Shown piece after piece: positions 44,611-53,472 of a stretch of DNA of 64,000 nt (position 1 is the stretch's first letter; each line of letters opens with the position of its first letter). The stretch is from Pseudopedobacter alpinus (GTDB taxonomy: Bacteria; Bacteroidota; Bacteroidia; Sphingobacteriales; Sphingobacteriaceae): positions 58,160 through 122,159 of the forward strand of contig NZ_JBHULV010000003.1 of NCBI RefSeq assembly GCF_042684645.1, in the 5' to 3' direction. The notes beneath the pieces are model-generated. The model did not search any database. It was not told the origin of the DNA and worked only from the letters and a program-made list of their open reading frames with translations. Position numbers and translations under genes: made by a program.

Positions 44611-47394
44611 TTGAAATCTTTTATCAAACATATCGCCTTTTTTAGTTTCTTGATGGCTTTTCTGTGTTCGGCAAATGCTCAGCAAACAGAGAAAATTTAC
44701 CTTTCTGGTAAAGGAAAAGATAATATGGTGAAATGGGATTTTTATTGTTCTGCCGGACAAAATGCAGGAAAATGGACAAAGATTGGAGTGCCTTCTTGCT
44801 GGGAACTGCAAGGTTTTGGTAAATACAATTACGGGTTCGACAAAGACAGCGTAAGAGGAAAAGAGATTGGGAAATATAAATACCAGTTCAAAGTTCCTGC
44901 AGCTGCTAAAGGAAAAGCGGTCAATATTGTTTTTGAAGGTGTTTTCACCGATGCAACAGTAAAGATTAATGGAAAATTAGCAGGACCAACCCATCAAGGG
45001 GCTTATTACGCCTTCAAATATGATATTAGCAAAAGCATAAAATACGGAGCCGATAATTTATTAGAAGTGGAAGTTGCTAAACATTCTGCTAATGAATCAG
45101 TAAATGATGCGGAACGCAGAGGAGATTTCTGGCTTTTTGGAGGGATTTTCCGTCCGGTTTATTTAGAATTTTTACCACAAACACATATTTCTGAATTGGC
45201 TATTGATGCCAAAGCAGATGGAAGTTTCCAATCAAATATTTCTTTTTCTGGCAAAGCCGATGAAATTCAACTGGAATTATTAGATGCAGAAGGAAAAGCG
45301 TTTGGCAAAACCTTTTCGCAAAAAACAGAAGGTAAATCATCCATTTCACTAAGCACCAATTTCGAAGATATTAAACTATGGTCTGCGGAATGCCCTAATT
45401 TATACCATGCTCGTTTTACTTTAATCTACAAAGGTCAAAAAGTTCATCAAATCAGCAAAAAAATAGGTTTCAGAACCATTGTAGTGAAAGAGCGTGATGG
45501 CGTTTTTATAAACGGGGTAAAAATAAAATTCAAAGGCGTAAACCGTCATTCTTTTTGGCCTACATCGGGTAGAACTACCAGCAAAGCTTTGTCTATTCAT
45601 GATGTTGAACTGATGAAAGACATGAACATGAATGCGGTGAGAATGGCACATTATCCACCCGATGCGCACTTTTTAGCAATATGTGATTCTTTGGGTTTGT
45701 ATGTAATGAATGAACTGGCGGGATGGCATGGTAACTACGATACACAAACCGGTAAAAAATTGCTGAAAGAAATGATGGAACCTACCATTCACCATCCGTC
45801 CATTATATTTTGGGCAAACGGAAATGAAGGTGGACATAATTTAGAATTAGATAAATATTTTAAAGAATTCGATATTCAAAAACGTCCTGTCATACATCCT
45901 TGGGCAGCTTATGGAGGTATTGATACGCAACATTATCGCCAATATAATTACGGAATAGGTAATTATATGAACGGACATAACATTGTAATGCCTACAGAAT
46001 TTTTGCATGGTTTGTACGATGGCGGACATGGTGCCGGTTTGGATGATTATTGGGAAGCCATGTGGAGCAAACCAAGTTCGGCAGGTGGTTTTTTGTGGGT
46101 TTTTGCAGATGAAGGTGTGGTAAGGACTGATAAAAATAACGTCATCGATACAGATAAAGACCATGGTCCAGATGGTATTTTAGGGCCTTTTCATCAAAAA
46201 GAAGGCAGCTATTTTACCATTAAAGAAGTTTGGAGTCCGATAAAATTTGAGGTCAGAGAAATGACAGCTGCTTTTGAAGGAGATTTTAACATCGAAAACC
46301 GTTATGATTTTACAAATGTGAATCAATGCACTTTTAGCTGGGAATTAAAGAAATTTAATGTTCTAGATAGTACGCTTGCTAAACCTGTTTTATCAGGAAA
46401 TAGCAATGCCCCAGATATCGAACCTCATGCAAAAGGCCTTCTTAAAGTAGCACTTCCAGAAAACTGGTTTTCTTATGATGTGCTATACCTTACCGCAAAA
46501 GATGTCAATCAAAAGGAAATATTTACTTGGAGTTTTCCAATTAGTAAGCCAAAGCAAATTGCACAAGAAATTTTAAATCAGGCTAAAGCCGATGAAAAGG
46601 TAAGCTATGCTACCATCGGCGAAAGCTATTTGATCAAAGTTAAAAAGCTACAAATCCGAATCAACAAAAGCACCGGAATTTTAGAAAGTGTGAAAAGCGG
46701 AACAAATGAAATTCCTTTTAACAATGGTCCAGTTTTACAAGAAGGGGCAAATAATTTTAAAGGTTTTACTGCAAAAATGGATGCAGATACTTTGGTGATT
46801 GCATCGGTTTTTAACAAAAAAGAAAGCTACAATACTTTACAATGGAAGGTTTATCCAAACGGATATATTCAAATGAAGGTAAACTATTTTCCAGGCGAGT
46901 TTTACACTTGGTTTGCTGGGGTAAATTTCTCATTTCCAGAAGCAGAAATTAAAGCGGTGGAATATATGGGAAAAGGACCTTATCGGGTTTGGAAAAACCG
47001 AATGAAAGGGCCAAAGTTTGGCGTTTGGCACAAGGATTATAACGATACAGAAACCGGAGAAATTCCTTTTGTTTACCCAGAATTTAGAGGTTATCATGCC
47101 AATATGTATTGGTGCAAGTTTTTAACCAAAGGGCAGGATTTTAAAGTTTTGGCAGAAGATGAAGATACTTTTTTAAGGCTGTTTACACCAGCTTTTAAAG
47201 ACGACAAATGGCATAATTATGTGCCGATTTTTCCTAAGGGAGATATCAGCTTTATGCAAGCCATCCCAAGTATTGGCAACAAAACACAAATAGCCGAAAG
47301 TACCGGGCCAATGGGGCAAAAGAATATCTTTTACGATTATGAGAAAAATCCGGAAAGGGCAAAAGAACTGACTTTATACTTTGACTTCAATTAA
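44611..47394 (+). CDS. GH2-family glycoside hydrolase (beta-galactosidase-like)
   Basis: A 927-residue exported enzyme. The start is TTG at 44611, two bases after the previous stop; the encoded signal peptide (HIAFFSFLMAFLCSANAQ) supports it and no nearer ATG fits. Domains in order: jelly-roll sugar-binding (WELQGFGKYNYGF), immunoglobulin-like, TIM barrel with GVNRHSFWPTSGR, acid/base Glu in IIFWANGNEGGHN (about 405) and probable nucleophile Glu in MPTEFLHGLYDGGHG (about 463), then a C-terminal beta-galactosidase small-chain-like domain (MGKGPYRVWKNRMKGPKFGVW). It probably cleaves galactose or a uronic side sugar; specificity is uncertain. Confidence 0.86.
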   Translation: MKSFIKHIAFFSFLMAFLCSANAQQTEKIYLSGKGKDNMVKWDFYCSAGQNAGKWTKIGVPSCWELQGFGKYNYGFDKDSVRGKEIGKYKYQFKVPAAAKGKAVNIVFEGVFTDATVKINGKLAGPTHQGAYYAFKYDISKSIKYGADNLLEVEVAKHSANESVNDAERRGDFWLFGGIFRPVYLEFLPQTHISELAIDAKADGSFQSNISFSGKADEIQLELLDAEGKAFGKTFSQKTEGKSSISLSTNFEDIKLWSAECPNLYHARFTLIYKGQKVHQISKKIGFRTIVVKERDGVFINGVKIKFKGVNRHSFWPTSGRTTSKALSIHDVELMKDMNMNAVRMAHYPPDAHFLAICDSLGLYVMNELAGWHGNYDTQTGKKLLKEMMEPTIHHPSIIFWANGNEGGHNLELDKYFKEFDIQKRPVIHPWAAYGGIDTQHYRQYNYGIGNYMNGHNIVMPTEFLHGLYDGGHGAGLDDYWEAMWSKPSSAGGFLWVFADEGVVRTDKNNVIDTDKDHGPDGILGPFHQKEGSYFTIKEVWSPIKFEVREMTAAFEGDFNIENRYDFTNVNQCTFSWELKKFNVLDSTLAKPVLSGNSNAPDIEPHAKGLLKVALPENWFSYDVLYLTAKDVNQKEIFTWSFPISKPKQIAQEILNQAKADEKVSYATIGESYLIKVKKLQIRINKSTGILESVKSGTNEIPFNNGPVLQEGANNFKGFTAKMDADTLVIASVFNKKESYNTLQWKVYPNGYIQMKVNYFPGEFYTWFAGVNFSFPEAEIKAVEYMGKGPYRVWKNRMKGPKFGVWHKDYNDTETGEIPFVYPEFRGYHANMYWCKFLTKGQDFKVLAEDEDTFLRLFTPAFKDDKWHNYVPIFPKGDISFMQAIPSIGNKTQIAESTGPMGQKNIFYDYEKNPERAKELTLYFDFN

Positions 47395-47395
47395 A

Positions 47396-50134
47396 ATGAT
47401 TAAAAGATTCATCATATTATTTCTGTTAATTACTGGTTTTTATGCAGTTCAGGCACAAGGGCCTAAATTGACTGCACTAAAAGTGGAGCAATTGGTAAAT
47501 CCATTGGGAATAGATGTGAAGCAACCATTTTTAAGCTGGCAAATTGTATCATCAAAACGAGGTATAACACAAAATGCCTATCAGGTTTTGGTGGCTTCCT
47601 CTGCATCTAAACTAGCCAATAACGAAGGCGATTTATGGAATTCAGGAAAAGTAAATTCTTCGGAATCTATCCATGTAAAATACAGTGGTAAAGAATTAAA
47701 CAGTCGTACCAAATGCTTTTGGAAAGTAAAGACTTGGACAAGCATCGGCGAAAGCGAATGGTCTGAAAACAACTTCTGGACAATGGGTTTGCTCTACTAT
47801 AAAGATTGGCCAAAGACTTGGATTGGTTTCGACAGGGCTTTTCCTTGGGACAGCATAACAAACAATTCTCGTTTATCTGCAAGGTATTTCAGAAAAGAAT
47901 TTGAGAGTACCAAAGGGATCAAATCTGCAACAGCATCCATTGTAGGTTTAGGTTTGTACGAGCTTTTTATCAATGGCAAAAAAGTAGGAGAAGATGTTTT
48001 AGCACCATCACCTACCGATTATAACCAGAACGTAAAAGCAAATACTTACGATGTGACATCCTACATCCAAAATGGGGGAAATGCTGTAGCTGCGGTTTTG
48101 GGAAATGGGCGTTTCTTTGCTATGCGACAACATGAAAAGCCTTATAAAATCAAAACTTTTGGTTTTCCTAAAATGCTGTTGAACCTTCATTTGGTTTACA
48201 CCGATGGAAGTACAGAAGACATTGAGACAGACGATAGCTGGAAAGGAACAGCCAATGGGCCAATTAGGGCCAATAATGAATACGATGGCGAAGAATATGA
48301 TGCCAAAAAAGAATTTTTAGGATGGACCCAATCCGGTTTTGATGACAGCAAATGGTTAGCTGCCGAATATGTGCAAGAACCAAGTGGCACAATTGAAGCT
48401 CAAATGAATGAGAACATGAAGGTGATGAGAACGATGCAACCTGTTTCCATTACCAAACTTTCTGGTGGAAGGTACATTTTGGATATGGGGCAAAACATGG
48501 TGGGCTGGTTGCAAATAAAAGTTAAAGGAGTAAAAGGACAACAGATTCAGCTTCGTTTTGCAGAATCTCTACAAGATAATGGAGAACTTTTTACTGCTAA
48601 TCTCCGCAACGCACAAAATACGGATTTATATACCCTAAAAGGAGGCGATGAAGAGAAATGGGAACCCACTTTTGTTTACCGTGGTTTTAGGTTTGTCGAG
48701 CTTTCAGGTTATACCTATCAACCAAAACTGACAGATTTTTTAGGGAAAATGGTTTACGATGATATCAAAACCATTGGCACATTTGAAACCTCAAACTTGT
48801 TAATCAATCAAATCTTCAAAAATGCTTGGTGGAGCATTGCTGGAAATTACAAAGGCATGCCTTTGGATTGTCCGCAACGCAACGAGCGCATGCCATGGCT
48901 GGGCGATAGAGGCGAAGTGGCTTATGGAGAAAGTTTTGTTTTCGATAACGAACGTATTTACACCAAATGGTTGCAAGATATTCGCAACTCGCAAAAAGAA
49001 GACGGTGCAATTCCGGATGTGGCACCTGCCTTTTGGCGTTATTACAGTGATAACATGACTTGGGCCGGAACCATTGTTGCCATCACCGATATGGTGTACA
49101 GGCAAACAGGAAATGTAGAGGTTGTTAAAGATAATTATCCGGCAATCAAAAAATGGCTGGCTTATATGCAGGATAGGTACATGGAAAATTACATCATGAC
49201 CAAGGATAGCTACGGCGATTGGTGTGCGCCACCTGTTACTATTGAAGCCGGAAGAGGTAAAAGTGCCGATAAAAAATACCCATCAGCTTTGCTTTCCACA
49301 GCTTACCATTATCATTTTCTGCAATTGATGATGGAATTTAGCAAACTAACAGGCAACGAAGCGGATTATATGTCGTTTGAAACTTTAGCAACAAAAGTGA
49401 AAGATGCTTTCCATGCTAAATTTTATAACAATAAAGGTTTTTATGGTGATAATAAGTTAACCGATAACATTATTCCACTTTATTTTGGGATGGTTCCAGC
49501 AGCAGAAACCGAAAAGGTTTTTAAAAACATCGTCTATATTGTTGAGGTAACTAATGACGGGCATTTAAGCAATGGCTTGGTAGGCGTACAGTGGCTAATG
49601 CGTTGTTTAAATGATTACGGAAGACCAGATTTGGCATACACCATTGCAACCCAAAAAACTTACCCAAGCTGGGGTTACATGATTGAAAATGGCGCAACAA
49701 CCATTTGGGAATTATGGAACGGAGACACCGCACACCCAAGAATGAATTCACAAAATCATGTGATGATGCTAGGTGATTTACTGATTTGGTATTATGAAAA
49801 CCTGGCTGGCATAAAAGCCGGAATTCCGGGATTCAAAAAAATCATCATGAAGCCAGAAACGGTTGATGGACTTCAATATGTAGATGCCAGTTTTGATTCG
49901 CCTTATGGTAAAATTAAAAGCAGCTGGAAAAAGGATAAGAAAGCTTTCACTTGGGAAATAACCATCCCAGCAAATACTTCGGCAGAGGTTTATTTACCAG
50001 CAGATAGCCAAAAAAACATCAAAGAAAACGGAAAATCTGTTCAACAGGCAGATGGAATAGAATTTATTCGTCAGGATGGAAAAAATATGATTTATAAAGT
50101 TAACTCAGGGAATTACACCTTTCAAATTAAATAA
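47396..50134 (+). CDS. GH78-family alpha-L-rhamnosidase
   Basis: A 912-residue exported enzyme, starting at ATG 47396, one base after the GH2 stop (a TTG at 47381 inside the GH2 gene would add five unlikely residues). The signal peptide ends at YAVQAQ. GH78 layout: N-terminal beta domains (LKVEQLVNPLGIDVKQPFLSW; NGKKVGEDVLAPSPTDYN), then the (alpha/alpha)6 barrel with DCPQRNERMPWLGDRGEVAYG (acidic catalytic region, about 490-510) and GATTIWELWNGD, and a C-terminal beta domain (ASFDSPYGKIKSSW). It should release L-rhamnose from rhamnogalacturonan-type chains in the periplasm. Confidence 0.92.
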   Translation: MIKRFIILFLLITGFYAVQAQGPKLTALKVEQLVNPLGIDVKQPFLSWQIVSSKRGITQNAYQVLVASSASKLANNEGDLWNSGKVNSSESIHVKYSGKELNSRTKCFWKVKTWTSIGESEWSENNFWTMGLLYYKDWPKTWIGFDRAFPWDSITNNSRLSARYFRKEFESTKGIKSATASIVGLGLYELFINGKKVGEDVLAPSPTDYNQNVKANTYDVTSYIQNGGNAVAAVLGNGRFFAMRQHEKPYKIKTFGFPKMLLNLHLVYTDGSTEDIETDDSWKGTANGPIRANNEYDGEEYDAKKEFLGWTQSGFDDSKWLAAEYVQEPSGTIEAQMNENMKVMRTMQPVSITKLSGGRYILDMGQNMVGWLQIKVKGVKGQQIQLRFAESLQDNGELFTANLRNAQNTDLYTLKGGDEEKWEPTFVYRGFRFVELSGYTYQPKLTDFLGKMVYDDIKTIGTFETSNLLINQIFKNAWWSIAGNYKGMPLDCPQRNERMPWLGDRGEVAYGESFVFDNERIYTKWLQDIRNSQKEDGAIPDVAPAFWRYYSDNMTWAGTIVAITDMVYRQTGNVEVVKDNYPAIKKWLAYMQDRYMENYIMTKDSYGDWCAPPVTIEAGRGKSADKKYPSALLSTAYHYHFLQLMMEFSKLTGNEADYMSFETLATKVKDAFHAKFYNNKGFYGDNKLTDNIIPLYFGMVPAAETEKVFKNIVYIVEVTNDGHLSNGLVGVQWLMRCLNDYGRPDLAYTIATQKTYPSWGYMIENGATTIWELWNGDTAHPRMNSQNHVMMLGDLLIWYYENLAGIKAGIPGFKKIIMKPETVDGLQYVDASFDSPYGKIKSSWKKDKKAFTWEITIPANTSAEVYLPADSQKNIKENGKSVQQADGIEFIRQDGKNMIYKVNSGNYTFQIK

Positions 50135-50136
50135 AG

Positions 50137-50799
50137 ATGAGAAAATTAAAAATGTTATTGCTAATTACGCTTATTGGAGCGTTTGGTTTGGTTAAAGCAC
50201 AAGAAGTTGCTAGTAAAACCGATGCGGAAAATGAAGCCAAAGCCAAAGAATGGGTGAGCAGTTTATTGCTAAACAATCCCGATAAGGAAGCAAGAATTAA
50301 CAATGTAGTGGCTTTGCATTTAACACAAATTAGAGACTGGCATAACAGTCATCCCTATACCTTGGTACCAGCGGGAATCAATCCGCTCGATGGAAAACCA
50401 CTTTCAGAACTGTTTAGGCAAATAATTGTAGATTCTTCCATTCCTTCATCCGTACACAAAAATTTGATGGATGGTTTAAGAAAGGATTTAAACGAAGAGC
50501 AAGTAGCGATGGTTTTGGATAAATACACGATAGGAAAAGTAGCTTTTACCATGAAGGCGTACCGTTTGATTGTGCCTAATATCACTGAAAAAGAAGATCA
50601 AACCATTCTTGCTTTACTAGAACAAGCCCGCGAGCAAGCAGTAAACTATAAAAGTATGAAACAGATTTCTGCCATTTTTGAGATTTATAAAACACAGGCA
50701 GAACAATATTTGAACAACAATGGTAGAAATTGGCGTCAGATGTATAACGATTATGTGAAAAAGGCTAAAGCAGAAAAAGCCAAACAAAACAACAACTAA
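50137..50799 (+). CDS. Exported DUF3826 protein
   Basis: A 220-residue protein with a signal peptide ending GLVKAQ. It has the DUF3826 pattern in a more diverged form: NNVVALHLTQIRDWHNSH, then LNEEQVAMVLDKYTIGKVAFTMKAYRLIVPNITEKEDQ, LEQAREQAVNYKSMKQISAIFEIYKTQAEQYLNNNGRNW. It is encoded two bases after the GH78 gene and two before a sialidase-like gene. Linked use with rhamnosidase and propeller enzymes is thus clear, but the role is unknown. Confidence 0.75.
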   Translation: MRKLKMLLLITLIGAFGLVKAQEVASKTDAENEAKAKEWVSSLLLNNPDKEARINNVVALHLTQIRDWHNSHPYTLVPAGINPLDGKPLSELFRQIIVDSSIPSSVHKNLMDGLRKDLNEEQVAMVLDKYTIGKVAFTMKAYRLIVPNITEKEDQTILALLEQAREQAVNYKSMKQISAIFEIYKTQAEQYLNNNGRNWRQMYNDYVKKAKAEKAKQNNN

Positions 50800-50800
50800 C

Positions 50801-51934
50801 ATGAAATTTAAAGCAGTATTAGCAGGATTAATTTTTGTAAGCACCATGAGTCAGGCGCAAGATAAGCCTTGGCGAAAAGGAATTATTACAGACGAGTTTA
50901 TTTACGAGAAAGCAAATTTTCCGTCAGTGCACTCGGCAACCATTGTAGAAACCCCTACAGGCATGGTTTCCGCATTTTTTGGCGGAACTCATGAGCGTAA
51001 CCCCGATGTAGAGATTTACGTTTCCAGATTAGTAGATGGAAAATGGACAGCCCCAGTGTCTGCAGCGGATGGAGTGCAAAGCGCAAGCAAAAGATTGCCG
51101 ACATGGAATCCGGTTTTATATCAAATTCCCGATGGAGATTTGTTATTGTTCTATAAAATAGGACCAAAACCATCAGAATGGTGGGGAATGTTAAAACGTT
51201 CTAAAGATGGCGGTAAAACATGGTCAGAAGCAGAAAAATTGCCAAACAACCAGATTGGTCCGGTAAAAAACAAACCTGTTTTATTGAGCAACGGAAATTT
51301 ATTTGCACCAAGTAGCACAGAAGGCGAAGGTGGTTGGAGGGTACATTTTGAGGTAACGCCAGATTTTGGTAAAACTTGGAGAACCATTGGCTCTTTAGAT
51401 AAAACAGAAGAAATTATTAACGCTATACAACCCAGTATTTTATTTCATGGAGATGGTAAATTACAGATTTTAGCCCGTACCAGAAACAGAGCTTTAGCAA
51501 CGGCTTGGTCTTATGATAATGGCGAAACTTGGACAGCCATGCAAAAAACAAATTTACCCAACAACAACTCAGGTACCGATGCGGTAACCATGAAAAACGG
51601 GAAGCATGTGCTGGTTTATAACCATGTTTTGCCTCCCGGAGATTTGGTAAAAGGCCCACGTACGCCATTAAACGTTTCGGTTTCTAAAGACGGTATTAAC
51701 TGGAAAGCAGCTTTAATTTTAGAAGATTCGCCTATCAGCCAATATTCTTATCCTGCGGTGATACAAACCAGCGATGGCTTACTGCATTTTATTTACACTT
51801 GGCGCAGGGAAAAAATTAAACATGTGGTGGTTGATCCATCTAAATTAAAATTAAAAAAAATCAAGAACGGCGTGTGGCCAAAGCTAAAAGGCTACGAAGC
51901 CCCAAAACCAGAAAACGCACCGGCAGAAGAGTAG
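50801..51934 (+). CDS. Sialidase-like (BNR) beta-propeller hydrolase
   Basis: A 377-residue exported protein with a signal peptide ending STMSQAQ. It shows Asp boxes SKDGGKTWSEAEK, TPDFGKTWRTI and SYDNGETWTAM, and N-terminal SVHSATIVETPTGMVSAFFGGTHERNPDVEIYVSR with the basic and acidic residues of BNR-type hydrolases. Proteins of this kind are annotated as exo-sialidases, but no sialate genes accompany it here, so another sugar acid, or rhamnose linked to a uronate, is more likely. Two-base spacing from the DUF3826 gene shows co-transcription. Confidence 0.7.
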   Translation: MKFKAVLAGLIFVSTMSQAQDKPWRKGIITDEFIYEKANFPSVHSATIVETPTGMVSAFFGGTHERNPDVEIYVSRLVDGKWTAPVSAADGVQSASKRLPTWNPVLYQIPDGDLLLFYKIGPKPSEWWGMLKRSKDGGKTWSEAEKLPNNQIGPVKNKPVLLSNGNLFAPSSTEGEGGWRVHFEVTPDFGKTWRTIGSLDKTEEIINAIQPSILFHGDGKLQILARTRNRALATAWSYDNGETWTAMQKTNLPNNNSGTDAVTMKNGKHVLVYNHVLPPGDLVKGPRTPLNVSVSKDGINWKAALILEDSPISQYSYPAVIQTSDGLLHFIYTWRREKIKHVVVDPSKLKLKKIKNGVWPKLKGYEAPKPENAPAEE

Positions 51935-51943
51935 GTTTAGTTT

Positions 51944-51987
51944 TTAGGTTATCGTTTGTTAGGTGGTTAGGTTATCGTTTGTTAGGT
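51944..51987. repeat. Short tandem repeat, 23-base period
   Basis: TTAGGTTATCGTTTGTTAGG occurs at 51944-51963 and again at 51967-51986 in the gap between two operon genes. Confidence 0.7.
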
Positions 51988-52074
51988 AGTTTGACTTCAG
52001 TTTGTAAGTTATTAGTTAGCTAGTTTTAGGAAAATGATTTGAAAATGATCTTATTAAAACACATTAAGAGCAAG

Positions 52075-52095
52075 TCCTTCTCCTTCGGAGAAGGA
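52075..52095. repeat. Palindromic unit upstream of the esterase gene
   Basis: A perfect 9-base inverted repeat (TCCTTCTCC / GGAGAAGGA, TTC loop) six bases before ATG 52102. It resembles common dispersed palindromes of Bacteroidota. As a hairpin it would lie in the translation start region of the esterase gene. Confidence 0.5.
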
Positions 52096-52101
52096 TTTAG
52101 G

Positions 52102-53472
52102 ATGAGGCTTTTATTTTTTATTTTTTTTACGCTTTCGCTGATGATGGTAAAAGCGCAAAGTTCAGATGATAAATATCCAAAATCATTGAAAGATGTGCTT
52201 ATGGAAATCCAGGAAAGATACCAGGTTGCCATTAAATTTGATGAAAAACAGGTGACTGGTAAAACCGTGGATTATGCGCTATGGCGTTTCCGCCCCGATG
52301 TGGATGAAACCCTAGAAAACATACTGAAGCCTTTAGATATGAAGGTGAACAAAGAAAAAGAAGGTGTTTACAAACTTAAAGATTACGAATATTACCGTTG
52401 GCAACCAGAAGATGGTTGGGCAGAATTAGCCAGATTAGCTTCAAAATATAATGATAAAGCAGGTTTTGAAAAACGAAAAGCAGCCTTAATTCCATGTATT
52501 ATGGAGGCTCTACAACTTTCGCCATTACCTCCAAAACCTAATAGCAAACCTATTTTTACTGCTGTTAGAAAGTTTGATGGTTATACCGTTCAAAACATGG
52601 CTCTAGAAGTGATGCCGGGTGTTTACCTCAGTGGTTCGTTGTACCGCCCAAGCAAAATGAAAGGAAAAATTCCTTTAATTTTAAGTCCAGATGGGCATTG
52701 GTTGCAACAACGCTACCGCAAAGATTGCCAAATACGCTGCGCCACTTTAGCTCGCATGGGCGCCATGGCATTCAGTTACGATTTATTTGCTTGGGGCGAG
52801 TCCATGTTGCAGTTTGAATATGAAGACCATCGTAAAAGCCTATCTATGGCTGTGCAAACTTTAGATGCCATCCGTTTGCTCGATTATTTCTTAACCCGTA
52901 AAGATGTGGATCCAGAAAGAGTAGGCATTAGCGGAGGTTCAGGAGCTGGTAGTCACACGGTTTTAATAACAGCAATAGACGACAGAATTAAATTGAGCGC
53001 ACCAGCGGTCGCCATTTCATCCTATTTTTATGGAGGTTGCCCTTGCGAAAGTGGTTTACCTATTCATTTATGCGGTGGTGGCACCAATAATGTAGAATTG
53101 GCCGCTTTTGCTGCACCAAAACCACAGCTTTTAATTTCTGATGGCGGCGATTGGACAGCACATACACCGCTCCATGATTTCCCATACCTGCAAAATATTT
53201 ACAGCTATTATGGCGCAAAAGACAAGATAGAAAATGTTCATTTACCTACAGAATCACATGACTATGGCGTAAATAAACGAAAAGCCTTATACGATTTTGT
53301 TGCCCGTAACTTTAGTATGAATATCAATGCCATAAACGAAGATAAAGTAAGCATCGAAACCGAAAACGACTTAAAAGTATTTGGCGATAAAGGAGAAAAA
53401 CTGCCTTCAAACGCGATGAAAGGCTACGCACAATTGGAAAACTATTTTAAAAAGCTCGACGATGTTAAATAG
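52102..53472 (+). CDS. Alpha/beta-hydrolase esterase with N-terminal STN-like domain
   Basis: From ATG 52102 the protein has 456 residues with a signal peptide (LLFFIFFTLSLMMVKAQ). Residues about 25-95 (SLKDVLMEIQERYQVAIKFD ... VDETLENILKPLDMKVNKEK) have the pattern of the STN domain of TonB-linked receptors and secretins. The rest is an acetyl-xylan-esterase/dienelactone-hydrolase-like domain: VYLSGSLYRPSKMKGKIPLILSPDGHW, nucleophile elbow GISGGSGAGSH (about 275), DGGDWT and final ESHDYG with the His. It probably removes acetyl, methyl or other ester groups. The open frame reaches 52039, but that part contains the palindromic repeat. Confidence 0.75.
   Translation: MRLLFFIFFTLSLMMVKAQSSDDKYPKSLKDVLMEIQERYQVAIKFDEKQVTGKTVDYALWRFRPDVDETLENILKPLDMKVNKEKEGVYKLKDYEYYRWQPEDGWAELARLASKYNDKAGFEKRKAALIPCIMEALQLSPLPPKPNSKPIFTAVRKFDGYTVQNMALEVMPGVYLSGSLYRPSKMKGKIPLILSPDGHWLQQRYRKDCQIRCATLARMGAMAFSYDLFAWGESMLQFEYEDHRKSLSMAVQTLDAIRLLDYFLTRKDVDPERVGISGGSGAGSHTVLITAIDDRIKLSAPAVAISSYFYGGCPCESGLPIHLCGGGTNNVELAAFAAPKPQLLISDGGDWTAHTPLHDFPYLQNIYSYYGAKDKIENVHLPTESHDYGVNKRKALYDFVARNFSMNINAINEDKVSIETENDLKVFGDKGEKLPSNAMKGYAQLENYFKKLDDVK

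Noticed and set aside
45847..46164. 105-codon minus-strand frame
   Set aside because: Antisense shadow of the GH2 catalytic region.
48800..49105. 101-codon minus-strand frame
   Set aside because: Antisense shadow of the GH78 catalytic region.
50801..51934. True sialidase for host glycans
   Set aside because: No sialate transporter, lyase or epimerase set accompanies it, and all neighbours point to a plant pectin substrate.
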